Assembly: GCA_947494715.1 (NCBI GenBank)
Contig: CANLWG010000005.1
Coordinates: 186,001 to 250,000, forward strand
Length of the DNA stretch: 64,000 nucleotides
Reading direction: 5' to 3'
DNA from: an uncultured Flavobacteriaceae bacterium
GTDB taxonomy: Bacteria; Bacteroidota; Bacteroidia; Flavobacteriales; Flavobacteriaceae
The notes under the pieces are model-generated. The model saw only the letters and a list, made by a program, of their open reading frames with translations, was not told the DNA's origin and did no database searches. Below, one piece after another: positions 1 to 8,216 of the stretch (its first letter is position 1; every line of letters starts with the position of its first letter). Both the position numbers and the translations under genes were made by a program.

Positions 1-186
1 TTTTTGGGCCTCTTCGGCTAGCTTCATCATCTTGGTAACCTTCTTCCCTATCATAGGTGGTAGGGGAATATGAAAAAGTGTAGGTACCGATGCCCTGATA
101 AATTTCTTACGGTCCCAATTAAATGTTTTTTCTTCCCATTTTTCCGGATGAAAGGTCGGGCAACATTCCTCTTTTACTTGTTTCAT
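1..186 (-). CDS. Partial conserved protein of Bacteroidota, function unknown
   Basis: The first 62 codons of a gene read leftward from an ATG at 184-186 and leave the window without a stop. The N-terminus begins MKQVKEECCPTFHPEKW and contains a paired Cys-Cys followed by an aromatic-rich FHPEKWEEKTFNWDRKKFI stretch and a PPMIGKK motif. I recognise this only as the start of a small conserved Bacteroidota protein, often labelled hydrolase without real support; a link to the GyrI-like small-molecule-binding family is a guess from the neighbour at 1038-1601, which has that fold. It lies just downstream of the GNAT/YoaP gene on the same strand (62-bp gap), so it could belong to the same transcript. 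No function should be assigned from this fragment. Confidence 0.6.
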   Translation of the reverse strand, partial: MKQVKEECCPTFHPEKWEEKTFNWDRKKFIRASVPTLFHIPLPPMIGKKVTKMMKLAEEAQK

Positions 187-248
187 GGTTCATGTTTTAA
201 AACTTAATTCACTTTTTCTATCGACAATGGATTGATTGAGACACTTGT

Positions 249-1031
249 TTACGATTCAACCTGTTCATTACCTTTAAGTTCTTTTTTTAGAATATTCCTG
301 AATCGTGTTGCACTGATATAGTGGTCCTCAATCAGCTTTCCGTCATGCAGCAGATTGAATACTCCATAACCCGAGGGAGCATTTTTTGCTTCCTTGGCCG
401 TTTTTATTTTGGTCACTTTTAAGTCAATATTAAAATCCATTGCGGTATGCAACATAGCTTCAACAGATTTCTCGTGCCAAGGGCATTGGTCTGCATAGAG
501 CAAATGCCAACCTCGGTATTTTTCCTGCTGTACCGTCCAATTCAATAATTTTGGGTCCGTTGCCGTAGCCTTCCATTTTTTGGATAGCAATTCAAACCTT
601 CCGCGGCAATCTACCTGTTTGAACCCATTTTTCTCGAAAATACTTTTGCCCGCTATCCAACTACCCTTGCTGGTCATTACACAAACTCCAGCCATATTCT
701 TGTCCTGGGCTTCTTTCTCAGCCTCTTCAATAAGCATAGACCCATAGCCTTTGTTCCTATCCTTTTTGGAATAGACGTACATACAATGGATAAACATATA
801 ATTGTCCGCATCTACAGGTCGCCATGCATTCTTGGCGGGTGTGTATTCCACAAACCCTATCATTTGGTCATCCTCATTTTTTAGGATTTTTAACTTTAGG
901 CCTTCTCTGTGACGTTTTTCAAACCATTTTCGTTTGCTTTCAAATGCCGAATTGGTAATATCCTTGACACAAAAAAGAGTTTCCTTTTGGACATTCTCCG
1001 AGGTTACCTCTACTATTTTTAACGAATCCAT
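249..1031 (-). CDS. GNAT N-acetyltransferase with C-terminal YoaP-like domain
   Basis: A 260-aa soluble protein. Residues about 5-150 are a GNAT acetyltransferase fold: a central strand MFIHCMYVYSKKDRNKGYGS holds the acetyl-CoA pyrophosphate-binding R-x-x-G-Y-G-S motif, and a later strand reads GVCVMTSKGSW. Residues about 160-250 match the YoaP-like domain, a thioredoxin-like module that starts HLLYADQCPWHEKS and has one Cys where thioredoxins have CxxC. Such fusions exist in several Firmicutes and Bacteroidota; the substrate is unknown and could be a small molecule or xenobiotic. Start is ATG at 1029-1031. Only 6 bp separate it from the upstream GyrI-like gene, so the two are probably co-transcribed, which fits a small stress or detoxification operon (inference). 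Confidence 0.8.
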   Translation of the reverse strand: MDSLKIVEVTSENVQKETLFCVKDITNSAFESKRKWFEKRHREGLKLKILKNEDDQMIGFVEYTPAKNAWRPVDADNYMFIHCMYVYSKKDRNKGYGSMLIEEAEKEAQDKNMAGVCVMTSKGSWIAGKSIFEKNGFKQVDCRGRFELLSKKWKATATDPKLLNWTVQQEKYRGWHLLYADQCPWHEKSVEAMLHTAMDFNIDLKVTKIKTAKEAKNAPSGYGVFNLLHDGKLIEDHYISATRFRNILKKELKGNEQVES

Positions 1032-1037
1032 TACTGC

Positions 1038-1601
1038 TTAGATTTTTTCAGTTTTCACCAGTGCCTTTCGATAATTTATCTTCTTATTCGGAACGTCCCA
1101 AATCTCCATAACCGGGGCATCTACCGCATAACCCTTTTGCTTCGCATAAGCATTTAGGGCCGGATAAACCCTTCGGATCCCAATAAGTACCGATGGCATC
1201 CCCTTAAACGGAAACTCTACGACAATGTATTTGTCCTCGGGATATTCCATTATTTCAAAATCCTTTCTCAAGGCTTCTATCTTATCAAAATCAGATTCCA
1301 AAATACATCCTATGTCCGCTCTCAACTTATCTTTTTCAGTAACCTTTGGATTATCATAGTAGATTCCAAAACCTTTTGTAGTGGCTATTTGATAATCTTC
1401 CAATAACTTTTGGTAGACTCTATCGGAAGCAGCGGCGCTTTGACTATAATCTCCGGTTATTTTTTCATAGACCAGGGTCTCGCCACCAACTTCCTTGATC
1501 TCAGGAGAGATATTGACAAAACCACCATAGTACGTATATGCCGAAGCTATTACCACTACAAGTACCACAATAATCCACAATACGATTTGGAGAGTTTTCA
1601 T
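1038..1601 (-). CDS. Membrane-anchored GyrI-like small-molecule-binding domain protein
   Basis: A 187-aa protein. Residues 5-28 are a single strongly hydrophobic segment (LWIIVVLVVVIASAYTYY), so the rest is probably held at the outer face of the inner membrane. Residues about 40-185 look like the GyrI/AraC-effector-binding (SOUL/TEX264-related) fold: an early strand with YEKITGDYSQ, the central IYYDNPKVTEKDKLRADIGC element typical of the family (Y-x-x-P...R), and the closing PVMEIWDVP strand. Family members bind hydrophobic small molecules, including cyclopropanes and drugs. The ligand here is unknown. It lies upstream of the GNAT/YoaP gene with a 6-bp gap and probably in one operon with it. 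Start ATG at 1599-1601. Confidence 0.75.
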   Translation of the reverse strand: MKTLQIVLWIIVVLVVVIASAYTYYGGFVNISPEIKEVGGETLVYEKITGDYSQSAAASDRVYQKLLEDYQIATTKGFGIYYDNPKVTEKDKLRADIGCILESDFDKIEALRKDFEIMEYPEDKYIVVEFPFKGMPSVLIGIRRVYPALNAYAKQKGYAVDAPVMEIWDVPNKKINYRKALVKTEKI

Positions 1602-1644
1602 ACGTTCAAATCTTTTTATTTATTTTCAGAAGTCGGTCCGGCCA

Positions 1645-2406
1645 TTATGCAATAAGCATACCCCCATCCACAACATAGGTGCAGCCCGTACAATACTTGC
1701 TCTCGTCCGAAGCTAAAAACAGGGCCGTGTCCGCTATTTCCCGCGACTCGGCATATCGTCCAAAGAGAACGGAAGATTCAAAGTTCCCTAATGCCTCACT
1801 AGGATCTTCGGGTGATATGTCCTTTTCAATACGCCGCATCATATCCGTGTTCACGGGACCTGGGTGTATCGTATTCACTCGGATTTTTTTATCCGCAAAT
1901 TCAAGGGCGGCTACCCGCATGATACCAACGACTCCATGTTTGCTGGCCACATAGGCCCCGAGGCCAGAAAAACCCTTTAACCCTGCCACGGATGAAGTAA
2001 TCATAACGCTACCACCTTCAGACATTTTAGGAATAACATATTGGCAACCAAGCCATACGCCTTTGAGGTTTACCGCAATGACTTTATCAAAAATCGTTTC
2101 AGGATATTCCGCAATGGGTCTTGAGACTCCTTCAATGCCTGCATTGTTGAAAAACACATCGATCTTGCCATGCACATCCAATGTACGTTTCACATAGTTT
2201 TGGGTATCCTCCGTTTTCGAAACATCGGCAACGCAGTAGGAAAGGTTATGATGGTCCAGCTGGTCATTGACTTTTTCCAATGCTTCCTTGTTCATATCCA
2301 CAATGACCACCTTGGCTCCTTCCGCCAAAAACAATTCTGCCGTTGCTTGTCCAATACCCCCAGCACCTCCCGTAATAAGAGCAACCTTATTTTCTAAACG
2401 GTTCAT
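1645..2406 (-). CDS. SDR family NAD(P)-dependent oxidoreductase
   Basis: A 253-aa classical short-chain dehydrogenase. The Rossmann nucleotide motif TGGAGGIGQ is near residue 12, the NNAG motif follows at about residue 90, and the catalytic Ser (TSSVAGLKG) and YxxxK (YVASK) lie near residues 140-160. The C-terminal VVDGGMLIA is typical of 3-oxoacyl reductase/glucose dehydrogenase-like SDRs. An Asp after the second strand (VVIVDMN) favours NAD(H). The substrate cannot be read from sequence. I place the start at ATG 2404-2406 (MNRLENK) because the in-frame codon three residues earlier is TTG. It stands alone between the GyrI-like gene and a WG-repeat protein. Confidence 0.9.
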   Translation of the reverse strand: MNRLENKVALITGGAGGIGQATAELFLAEGAKVVIVDMNKEALEKVNDQLDHHNLSYCVADVSKTEDTQNYVKRTLDVHGKIDVFFNNAGIEGVSRPIAEYPETIFDKVIAVNLKGVWLGCQYVIPKMSEGGSVMITSSVAGLKGFSGLGAYVASKHGVVGIMRVAALEFADKKIRVNTIHPGPVNTDMMRRIEKDISPEDPSEALGNFESSVLFGRYAESREIADTALFLASDESKYCTGCTYVVDGGMLIA

Positions 2407-2416
2407 AATTTTCAAA

Positions 2417-3073
2417 TTATAGATTCATCCTACGTATTTCCCAACGGTTATTGTTGCCTTTTACGGCAAGAAGATCTTCGGAAACCAAGCTTGCCCGCAG
2501 TTCAGGTATTTCGTAACGTCTTTTGGTCATTAAAATGCCATCCCTATCATGAATGGGCCATACAATCTCCCCATCGGTATTTACTACTACTTCGGTAAAT
2601 GTGTATTCGTAAATATTCAGTTGAAAATTGTTCTTGCCCCTAAAAGTTCGTTTGCAATAGATACCTACCGTCTTATCCTCATCGAAATGGGCGATATTGA
2701 GGTATTCTGGCTGGATAGCTATCTGCCCTTGCGTATCCATAAAGCCATAAAAAGGAATTCCTTCTTCCTCTACTTTTTGTATGGGGCAAAGCCCGTTCTT
2801 AAATTGGGGGTACCGGATGCCTTTAATATCGCTTCGGGCAGCATCGCTGTTTTCGTCCCAAACCAGATCATTTCTAAAATCGATGACCAGTTTTCCTGTT
2901 TTGTCAATAAATCCCCATTGATTCCCTTTTCTTACCGCTGCGAAGCCTTCACTGAACGGTGCAACTTCATCAAGTCCCGAGATTGTAGGTTCGTTAATCT
3001 CTTCCATCGTTTGGGTTATACCCAGAAAGGGCAATGTCATTAGTACGGCAAATAGTATATATGTATGTTTCAT
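2417..3073 (-). CDS. Secreted WG-repeat protein
   Basis: A 218-aa protein with a signal peptide (MKHTYILFAVLMTLPFLGITQT). The mature part has WG repeats: FSEGFAAVRKGNQWGFIDKTGKLVI, followed by degenerate copies such as FKNGLCPIQ...GFMDTQGQIAI. WG repeats form beta-propeller-like or solenoid domains of unknown role, common in secreted and outer-membrane Bacteroidota proteins. The reading frame is open further upstream (to 3187), but that extension has no signal-peptide character and overlaps intergenic sequence, so ATG at 3071-3073 is the likely start. It ends 10 bp before the SDR start, so co-transcription is possible. Confidence 0.8.
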   Translation of the reverse strand: MKHTYILFAVLMTLPFLGITQTMEEINEPTISGLDEVAPFSEGFAAVRKGNQWGFIDKTGKLVIDFRNDLVWDENSDAARSDIKGIRYPQFKNGLCPIQKVEEEGIPFYGFMDTQGQIAIQPEYLNIAHFDEDKTVGIYCKRTFRGKNNFQLNIYEYTFTEVVVNTDGEIVWPIHDRDGILMTKRRYEIPELRASLVSEDLLAVKGNNNRWEIRRMNL

Positions 3074-3247
3074 ATCCAATAGTTTTGGTTTCCTCAAATG
3101 TACGTTTACAGGGTTTTTTTTGAAATGATTTGAATCAGTCGCACCTATCGAAACAATATGGAAATGATGGTTCTTAAAATGATCCAAATCATTGTGTCCC
3201 TATTCATGGTTTCTAATTTTGACGTATAAACCTTAAAAATTGGAGCG

Positions 3248-3892
3248 ATGAAAAAGTGGGTATCCATATTTGGAATTTTAATTTTGATGGCATGTTCCAC
3301 AACGCGATTTGTTGATAGTTGGAAGAACAAGGAAGTTACCGCCTTCCAACCCGAAAAACTATTGATTATCGGTATGACCGAAAACCTTACCGCCAGAAAA
3401 ATTTTTGAGGAAGAACTAAAAAAACAGTTTATAAAGTATGGTATCAATGCCCATGAAAGTAGTGCGGCATTGGACAGGTTTTTTACCGATTCGCAACGAA
3501 GCGAGGAAGAAATCGATGCCATGGAAGAAAAACTGATAGCCAATGGTTTTGATGCGGTAGTTATCACGGCCATTATCGGAGTGGATGATAAAAGAAGCTA
3601 CAATTCGGGATACTATACTTTTGGTTATCACTGGTACCGCTTCGGGCCCTATTATTACCGTTTCCAAGATTTGTACTATACGCCCGACTACTATAGCGAT
3701 TATCAAGTATACCATGTGGAAACTTCCATTTACAACATCAAGGAGGATATGGACAAATCATTGGTCTGGGTAGGTACCTTTGATATTGTTGATCCTGTAA
3801 ACATAACCTCCACCGTGGATGATTATGTGGAGCGGATTATCATGCAGTTGGAGCGGGAAGGTATAATTGAAAAAGCAAATAGTCTTCAGTAG
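3248..3892 (+). CDS. Tyr-rich outer-envelope lipoprotein, function unknown
   Basis: A 214-aa lipoprotein: the signal peptide MKKWVSIFGILILMACS ends in a lipobox (LMAC), so Cys16 is probably lipidated. Residues 30-120 look like an alpha/beta domain (KLLIIGMTENLTARKIFEEEL, then VVITAIIGVDDK). Residues 120-160 are very aromatic, with clusters such as YYTFGYHWYRFGPYYYRF. The C-terminal part ends in an amphipathic helix. The layout resembles DUF4136-type lipoproteins found near stress genes in Bacteroidota, but I cannot confirm the family. It is divergent from the WG-repeat gene (174-bp shared upstream region) and convergent with the DUF2267 gene. Confidence 0.75.
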   Translation: MKKWVSIFGILILMACSTTRFVDSWKNKEVTAFQPEKLLIIGMTENLTARKIFEEELKKQFIKYGINAHESSAALDRFFTDSQRSEEEIDAMEEKLIANGFDAVVITAIIGVDDKRSYNSGYYTFGYHWYRFGPYYYRFQDLYYTPDYYSDYQVYHVETSIYNIKEDMDKSLVWVGTFDIVDPVNITSTVDDYVERIIMQLEREGIIEKANSLQ

Positions 3893-3945
3893 GCAAAGGG
3901 GATATTTTTACTACCTACTGAAAACTACATACTGATTTCCGGTTT

Positions 3946-4398
3946 TCAGAACATTATATTTGAATAGATCATACTCTTTAAATTCTTGGGAAGTCCATCT
4001 CTAATATCCTCCATTTCTCCCAGGGAAACGTACTTTCTCAAATACATAAAGGTCAGATCAATATATTTTTCGGCCAAGTCATTTTCATAACCATAATCGT
4101 TTATGGCTGCGGCCCCATCAAATTCCTTTACCAGCTCTACAAACTCCTCCATATGCTTGATTTTCGGTTTCTTTTTCTTAATCGTCCACCCGTTTACATA
4201 GGCAGCTTTTAGGAACATAGGAAGTTGGGCAATAAACTGTAGGGACTCCTCTACTGGAATAATCTCCCGTAACCCATGCAATATGGAGGTTACTATCCTG
4301 CCCGCTTTTTCGGTATCCTTTCCCAGACTTAAATGCTTGGCATATTCTTTTAAAAACGTGTTTCCCTCGGTTGCATATTGATTAAAATTAAGTGCCAT
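3946..4398 (-). CDS. DUF2267 domain-containing protein
   Basis: A 150-aa all-helical soluble protein that matches the DUF2267 pattern: residues 5-60 FNQYATEGNTFLKEYAKHL, then a helix pair with TSILHGLREIIPVEESLQFIAQLP, and a second repeat of the same organisation ending YLRKYVSLGEMEDIRDGLPKNL. DUF2267 proteins have no established biochemical role but occur very often beside universal stress proteins, as here (the usp genes start divergently 120 bp away). A shared divergent promoter region at 4399-4519 would allow joint control. The KKKKPK stretch near residue 75 is a basic loop between the two halves. Confidence 0.8.
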   Translation of the reverse strand: MALNFNQYATEGNTFLKEYAKHLSLGKDTEKAGRIVTSILHGLREIIPVEESLQFIAQLPMFLKAAYVNGWTIKKKKPKIKHMEEFVELVKEFDGAAAINDYGYENDLAEKYIDLTFMYLRKYVSLGEMEDIRDGLPKNLKSMIYSNIMF

Positions 4399-4519
4399 AA
4401 TCTTTTATTTAAAGTGAAACCTAAAATTGATGGTTTCCGTTCGCATCACCAATGACCTTCGTCATTTTAAAAAGATTTTTCCTCAATTACCTTTGGCTAT
4501 AGAAAAAGGATTATAGCAG

Positions 4520-5374
4520 ATGAGAAAAATATTGATACCTACGGACTTTTCCCCAAATGCATGGAATGCCATACGGTACGCCCTGGAGTTTTTTAAGGAG
4601 GAAACCGTTACTTTCTATCTTCTCCATACCTATACCCCAGCTTTTTATCGGATGGACTATATGCTAGGCGGCCCCGCCTTTAGTGCCATTCCGGATATAG
4701 GCGTGGATATTTCCGTAGCCGGACTGGAAAAGACTCTCAACGATATTCAGGAACAATTTTCAAATCCGAAACACAGTTTTGAAACAGTATCCGCCTTTAA
4801 CCTACTTACGGATGAAATTAACGAGTTAGCCAAAAAAAAAGGCATAGAAATGGTGGTTATGGGAACCAAAGGGGCAACGGGGGCAAAACAATTTTTCTTG
4901 GGCTCAAATACCATATTCGTAATACGCAAGGCAAGAATTCCCATATTGGCCATACCCGAAAAATGCAGATATCACAAAGTGACAAATATTCTTTTTCCAA
5001 CCGGTTATTGGTCCAGATATAAAATAGCGGAATTGCAAACGCTTTTGGAAATTGCAAAAATGGACGGAGCAAGAATTACGGTATTTCATGTAAAGGAAGA
5101 GCATGACCTTACCCAGCAGCAGGAAAACAATAAGATACACTTGAAAAGGTGTCTGAAGAAAGTACAGTATCAGTTTACCGAGATACAAGGGAAATTAATG
5201 CCAAATGCAATATTGGACCATATAGAAGGAAACGATTTCCAGCTTCTGGCCATGATGAACCGGGGCCATTCATTTTTTGAACGGGTGCTCATTAAACAAA
5301 ACATAGACCAGATCGGTTTTCATGTACAAATACCATTTTTGGTAATTCCGGACACCTCCAAGGTCAACCATTAA
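4520..5374 (+). CDS. Universal stress protein, two tandem Usp domains
   Basis: A 284-aa cytoplasmic protein with two Usp folds. Domain 1 (residues 1-145) begins MRKILIPTDFSPNAWNAI and has a good nucleotide loop, MGTKGATGAKQFFLGSNT, which matches the ATP-binding G-x2-G-x9-G-[ST]-N pattern; domain 2 (about 155-284) has lost that loop and ends QIPFLVIPD. Tandem-domain Usp proteins of Bacteroidota are thought to sense ATP or energy status under stress or oxygen limitation. It is the first of three tandem usp genes (gaps of 10 and 23 bp), almost certainly one operon. The three paralogues have diverged mostly in their second domains. Confidence 0.92.
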   Translation: MRKILIPTDFSPNAWNAIRYALEFFKEETVTFYLLHTYTPAFYRMDYMLGGPAFSAIPDIGVDISVAGLEKTLNDIQEQFSNPKHSFETVSAFNLLTDEINELAKKKGIEMVVMGTKGATGAKQFFLGSNTIFVIRKARIPILAIPEKCRYHKVTNILFPTGYWSRYKIAELQTLLEIAKMDGARITVFHVKEEHDLTQQQENNKIHLKRCLKKVQYQFTEIQGKLMPNAILDHIEGNDFQLLAMMNRGHSFFERVLIKQNIDQIGFHVQIPFLVIPDTSKVNH

Positions 5375-5384
5375 GCCAAGAGCG

Positions 5385-6233
5385 ATGAAACATATACTTC
5401 TGCCCACCGATTTTTCCGATAACGCTTGGAACGCCCTCTTTACGGCATTAAAGCTCTATACGGATGTACCATGCCATTTTTATCTCTTGAACACCCATGA
5501 ACCGGGTTTTGCCAACCTCCTAGGCGATAAGGGAAAACAGCGATTGGCCGTTATTTACGATTCTATGAAGGAATATTCAAATCAAGAGTTGGACAAGGTG
5601 CTGGACTACTTAAAAAAGAACCATAAAAATGATAAACATACGTTCCAGAAAATCTCCAGAACGGATGATCTGGTCTCCGCTATCAGGAAAATCCTCTTGA
5701 AAAAGGATATGGACATGATTATTATGGGAACCAAAGGGGCTACAGGGGCCAAAGAGGTTTTTATGGGGAGCAACACGGTAAAAGTCATTAAAGCCATTCG
5801 CAACCGCCCGGTTATGGCCATCCCGGAAAGCTATGATTTCCAGATATTGGAAAAAATCATCTTTCCAACGGATTTTACGCAATTTTTTGAACCTTTTGAG
5901 CTAAGCCCACTTGTGGAACTGACACTGCTTTGGAAAGCCCACATTGCCGTTTTCCAAGTTGCCCTTGAATTTCAATTAAGTGATTCCCAAAAAATGAACA
6001 AAACCTTATTGGATAAGAGATTGGCCGATACGAAACATAGCTTCCATGAGGTTAAAATGGAAGAGGATATAACAAAGGGCATACAGGATTTTGCAGAGGA
6101 AAAAGAAGCGGGGATGATAGCCCTCATCCATTATGGGCATACTTTTTTAGAGAGATTAACACGGGAACCCGTTGTAAAAAAGGTGGCCTTCCATAGCAAG
6201 ATACCCTTGTTGGTATTGCCGGAATTATCATAG
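5385..6233 (+). CDS. Universal stress protein, two tandem Usp domains
   Basis: A 282-aa paralogue of the preceding gene. Domain 1 starts MKHILLPTDFSDNAWNAL and keeps the ATP loop MGTKGATGAKEVFMGSNT; domain 2 (about 155-282) begins KIIFPTDFTQFF and ends SKIPLLVLPE, without a clear nucleotide loop. The identical GTKGATGAK core in this and the upstream gene points to a recent duplication. It lies 10 bp after the first usp gene and 23 bp before the third, so it is translated from the same message. Confidence 0.92.
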   Translation: MKHILLPTDFSDNAWNALFTALKLYTDVPCHFYLLNTHEPGFANLLGDKGKQRLAVIYDSMKEYSNQELDKVLDYLKKNHKNDKHTFQKISRTDDLVSAIRKILLKKDMDMIIMGTKGATGAKEVFMGSNTVKVIKAIRNRPVMAIPESYDFQILEKIIFPTDFTQFFEPFELSPLVELTLLWKAHIAVFQVALEFQLSDSQKMNKTLLDKRLADTKHSFHEVKMEEDITKGIQDFAEEKEAGMIALIHYGHTFLERLTREPVVKKVAFHSKIPLLVLPELS

Positions 6234-6256
6234 ATTATCCCTATTAAAAGATAGAA

Positions 6257-7063
6257 ATGAAAAAAATTCTATTGCCTACCGATTTCTCTAAAAACTCTAA
6301 AAGGGCCATGGATTTTGCCACTTCCCTATTCGCAAAAGAAGATTGTATCTTTTATGTGCTCCACGCTTACCAAATGGGGATATCTGCTGAAACGGGAAAA
6401 TTGGAAATGGAGCAAAAATTGCAAAATTTGATTTCAGGACTGAATGGAAAGAAAATCCGGAATCAACGGTTTGAGGCCATTCTTATGCATGAAATCCCTG
6501 TTAATGCCATCAATGTCTCCATCATAGACAAAGATGTAGATTTTACTATCATGGGTACAAAAGGCACAACCGCCCTAGGCAAAATCTTTATGGGCAGTAC
6601 CGCGGTCAGCGTGTTACGTCATATCAATAATTGCTCTATTATCGTAGTTCCCGAAAATTATGATGAACGCCCGATTAAAGAAATTGTCTTCGTCAATGAC
6701 TTTAAACACCTTTTCCGTGTAGAAGAACTGAATCCGCTAAAGTACCTCGTCAAAATCCGAAATGCAATGCTGATTATCGTACGCTTTAGTACCTCGGAAG
6801 CATTGAAAGACCAACAAAAATTGAATCGGGAGCTTTTGAAAAACAATTTAGCGGAAGTACCACATCAATTTAAAACTGCGCCTTTGGAAACATCCGTATC
6901 ATCTAGTATCAAGAAATTATTGGAACAGCATAAAGGTGTAGGTATCGTTGCCTTGTTAAAAAGCAAACATAGTTTTTTGGAAAAATTGTTATGGGAGCCC
7001 GTAATCCGGAACGTGGCCTTCACCACCAGGGTGCCCCTGCTTGTACTCCCGAACTTTGAATAA
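6257..7063 (+). CDS. Universal stress protein, two tandem Usp domains
   Basis: A 268-aa protein, third in the usp operon and the shortest. Domain 1 starts MKKILLPTDFSKNSKRAM and has the nucleotide loop MGTKGTTALGKIFMGSTAVS; domain 2 is shorter and more divergent, starting KEIVFVNDFKHLF and ending TRVPLLVLPN. Its last 44 bp overlap, on the opposite strand, the 3' end of the small gene at 7020-7310, so the two transcripts converge and overlap. The overlap could give mutual antisense effects, but nothing in the sequence proves it. Confidence 0.9.
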   Translation: MKKILLPTDFSKNSKRAMDFATSLFAKEDCIFYVLHAYQMGISAETGKLEMEQKLQNLISGLNGKKIRNQRFEAILMHEIPVNAINVSIIDKDVDFTIMGTKGTTALGKIFMGSTAVSVLRHINNCSIIVVPENYDERPIKEIVFVNDFKHLFRVEELNPLKYLVKIRNAMLIIVRFSTSEALKDQQKLNRELLKNNLAEVPHQFKTAPLETSVSSSIKKLLEQHKGVGIVALLKSKHSFLEKLLWEPVIRNVAFTTRVPLLVLPNFE

Positions 7064-7310
7064 TGTCCTTTTCGTATCGGCCTTTTGTCCTGCCCTCGTT
7101 TAATTTGCAGGATTGTATTGGAAATCCTATACGCAGTAATTCCTTTTTCGCCTTTTGAAAGGTAATGGGGCGTGCATAGAGAAAGTGTAGCATATTGTTT
7201 TCTATATCGATATCGATAATACGTAAATCCATTATCCTGCTTAAGTTTCTAAGAATTACCTTCTTGTCCTCATCGCACTTTAGATTTTGTAGGTTGGCCA
7301 TAGCTTTCAT
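7020..7310 (-). CDS. Small HMA-like (heavy-metal-associated fold) protein lacking CxxC
   Basis: A 96-aa protein from ATG 7308-7310 (MKAMANLQNLKCDEDKK). The order of elements, NLQNLKC followed by a helix VILRNLSRIMDLRIIDIDIE and strand NNMLHFLYARP, then KAKKELLRIGFP, follows the ferredoxin-like HMA fold seen in copper chaperones. However, the metal site is degenerate: the usual C-x-x-C is C-D-E-D here, leaving only Cys12. Binding of a soft metal through the classic site is therefore unlikely. It overlaps the end of the third usp gene by 44 bp in antisense. A longer frame is open upstream, but its extra residues look random. Confidence 0.55.
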   Translation of the reverse strand: MKAMANLQNLKCDEDKKVILRNLSRIMDLRIIDIDIENNMLHFLYARPITFQKAKKELLRIGFPIQSCKLNEGRTKGRYEKDIIQSSGVQAGAPWW

Positions 7311-7373
7311 AATCCTCGTTTTTAGTTCTTCAATATAGGTCAAGGTCAGCCGTTTCAAAATGATGCAGATCAT

Positions 7374-7713
7374 TTAGCAAATTTTTGTTGGTACTTCTTA
7401 CGTAATTGATCGACTCTAAGTGGGCATTGAAAATCAAGACAAAAAAATGGGGCATCAACAACACCATGAGGCGAGGAGTTCCAAAAAGTGTACCTATTAT
7501 GTAGATATATTTCCTTGTTCGGATTCTTCCCTTGGCACCCTTTCCCCTACCAACAACTGCATGAACCTTGGCATCGTCCATCCTAGACAAAAAACTATCA
7601 AGTAGAGGTACTTCTTACCTAAATTTACGAAAAATCCGTTAGATTAGCAGTACCGACAAATACGGAATATACGTGCCTGTAACTATATCCATAAGCTACC
7701 TGCAAGCTATAAA
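7374..7713. other. Intergenic stretch with no supported gene
   Basis: About 340 bp between the HMA-like gene and a small lipoprotein gene. Two overlapping antisense reading frames of 60-86 codons exist (7330-7590 minus, 7420-7605 plus), but neither has a signal peptide, domain or convincing composition. The part from 7600 on is AT-rich and probably holds the promoter of the lipoprotein gene. It marks the left edge of the AT-rich accessory zone. Confidence 0.4.
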
Positions 7714-8139
7714 ATGAAAAATGCAATTATATTTTTTATTTCCATTATCGTTTTGACCTCCTGTAGTTCAGAAATTGATTTGGACAAAAAAGATAAAACG
7801 GAATTGGGTCTTGAGCAGCTTCCAAACGACTTGAAAAAAATTTACAGTACGACTTTTCAAAAAGCCAATGACACGACTACCTATAATATATTTTCACTTG
7901 ACAAAAATTACGAGTTGACTCATTATTGGACCGGAATGCACAAACAACTTTTGACAAAAGGATTTAACCATCATTTCGTAATCAACGGAAAGGAATTTAA
8001 ACTTGGAACGAATAAAGGTGACCCTTTTATTTTGCAAAATAAAAAGTTATACAATACTACTGAACTGAATTTAACTGAATATAACTTTGAAAAAGCAAAG
8101 TATATGGAAATTGACTTGACAGAATATTTAACCGAATAA
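7714..8139 (+). CDS. Small hypothetical lipoprotein
   Basis: A 141-aa protein with the lipoprotein signal MKNAIIFFISIIVLTSCSS (lipobox LTSC). The mature part is charged, rich in Lys, Asn and Thr, with no domain that I recognise; it contains the short strand pattern NYELTHYWTGMHKQLLTKGF and HHFVINGKEFKLG. AT-rich composition and lone position with long non-coding flanks suggest a recently acquired accessory gene. A perfect 8-bp hairpin (8161-8178) follows 21 bp after the stop. Confidence 0.65.
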   Translation: MKNAIIFFISIIVLTSCSSEIDLDKKDKTELGLEQLPNDLKKIYSTTFQKANDTTTYNIFSLDKNYELTHYWTGMHKQLLTKGFNHHFVINGKEFKLGTNKGDPFILQNKKLYNTTELNLTEYNFEKAKYMEIDLTEYLTE

Positions 8140-8160
8140 AAAAGTCAGCAGCTAACAATG

Positions 8161-8178
8161 ACCACAATGAATTGTGGT
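8161..8178 (+). terminator. Hairpin downstream of the small lipoprotein gene
   Basis: ACCACAAT and ATTGTGGT form a perfect 8-bp inverted repeat around a 2-nt centre, followed by TTTAGTTT. Its position 21 bp after the stop suggests a transcription terminator, although the T tract is interrupted. Confidence 0.4.
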
Positions 8179-8216
8179 TTAGTTTCACATCAAAACAAAA
8201 GTATTGATCAATTTGA

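Noticed and set aside
7330-7605. Two overlapping antisense frames (86 aa minus, 61 aa plus)
   Set aside because: No signal peptide, domain or conserved-looking composition; the plus-strand one overlaps the other fully, and both lie in AT-rich intergenic DNA.
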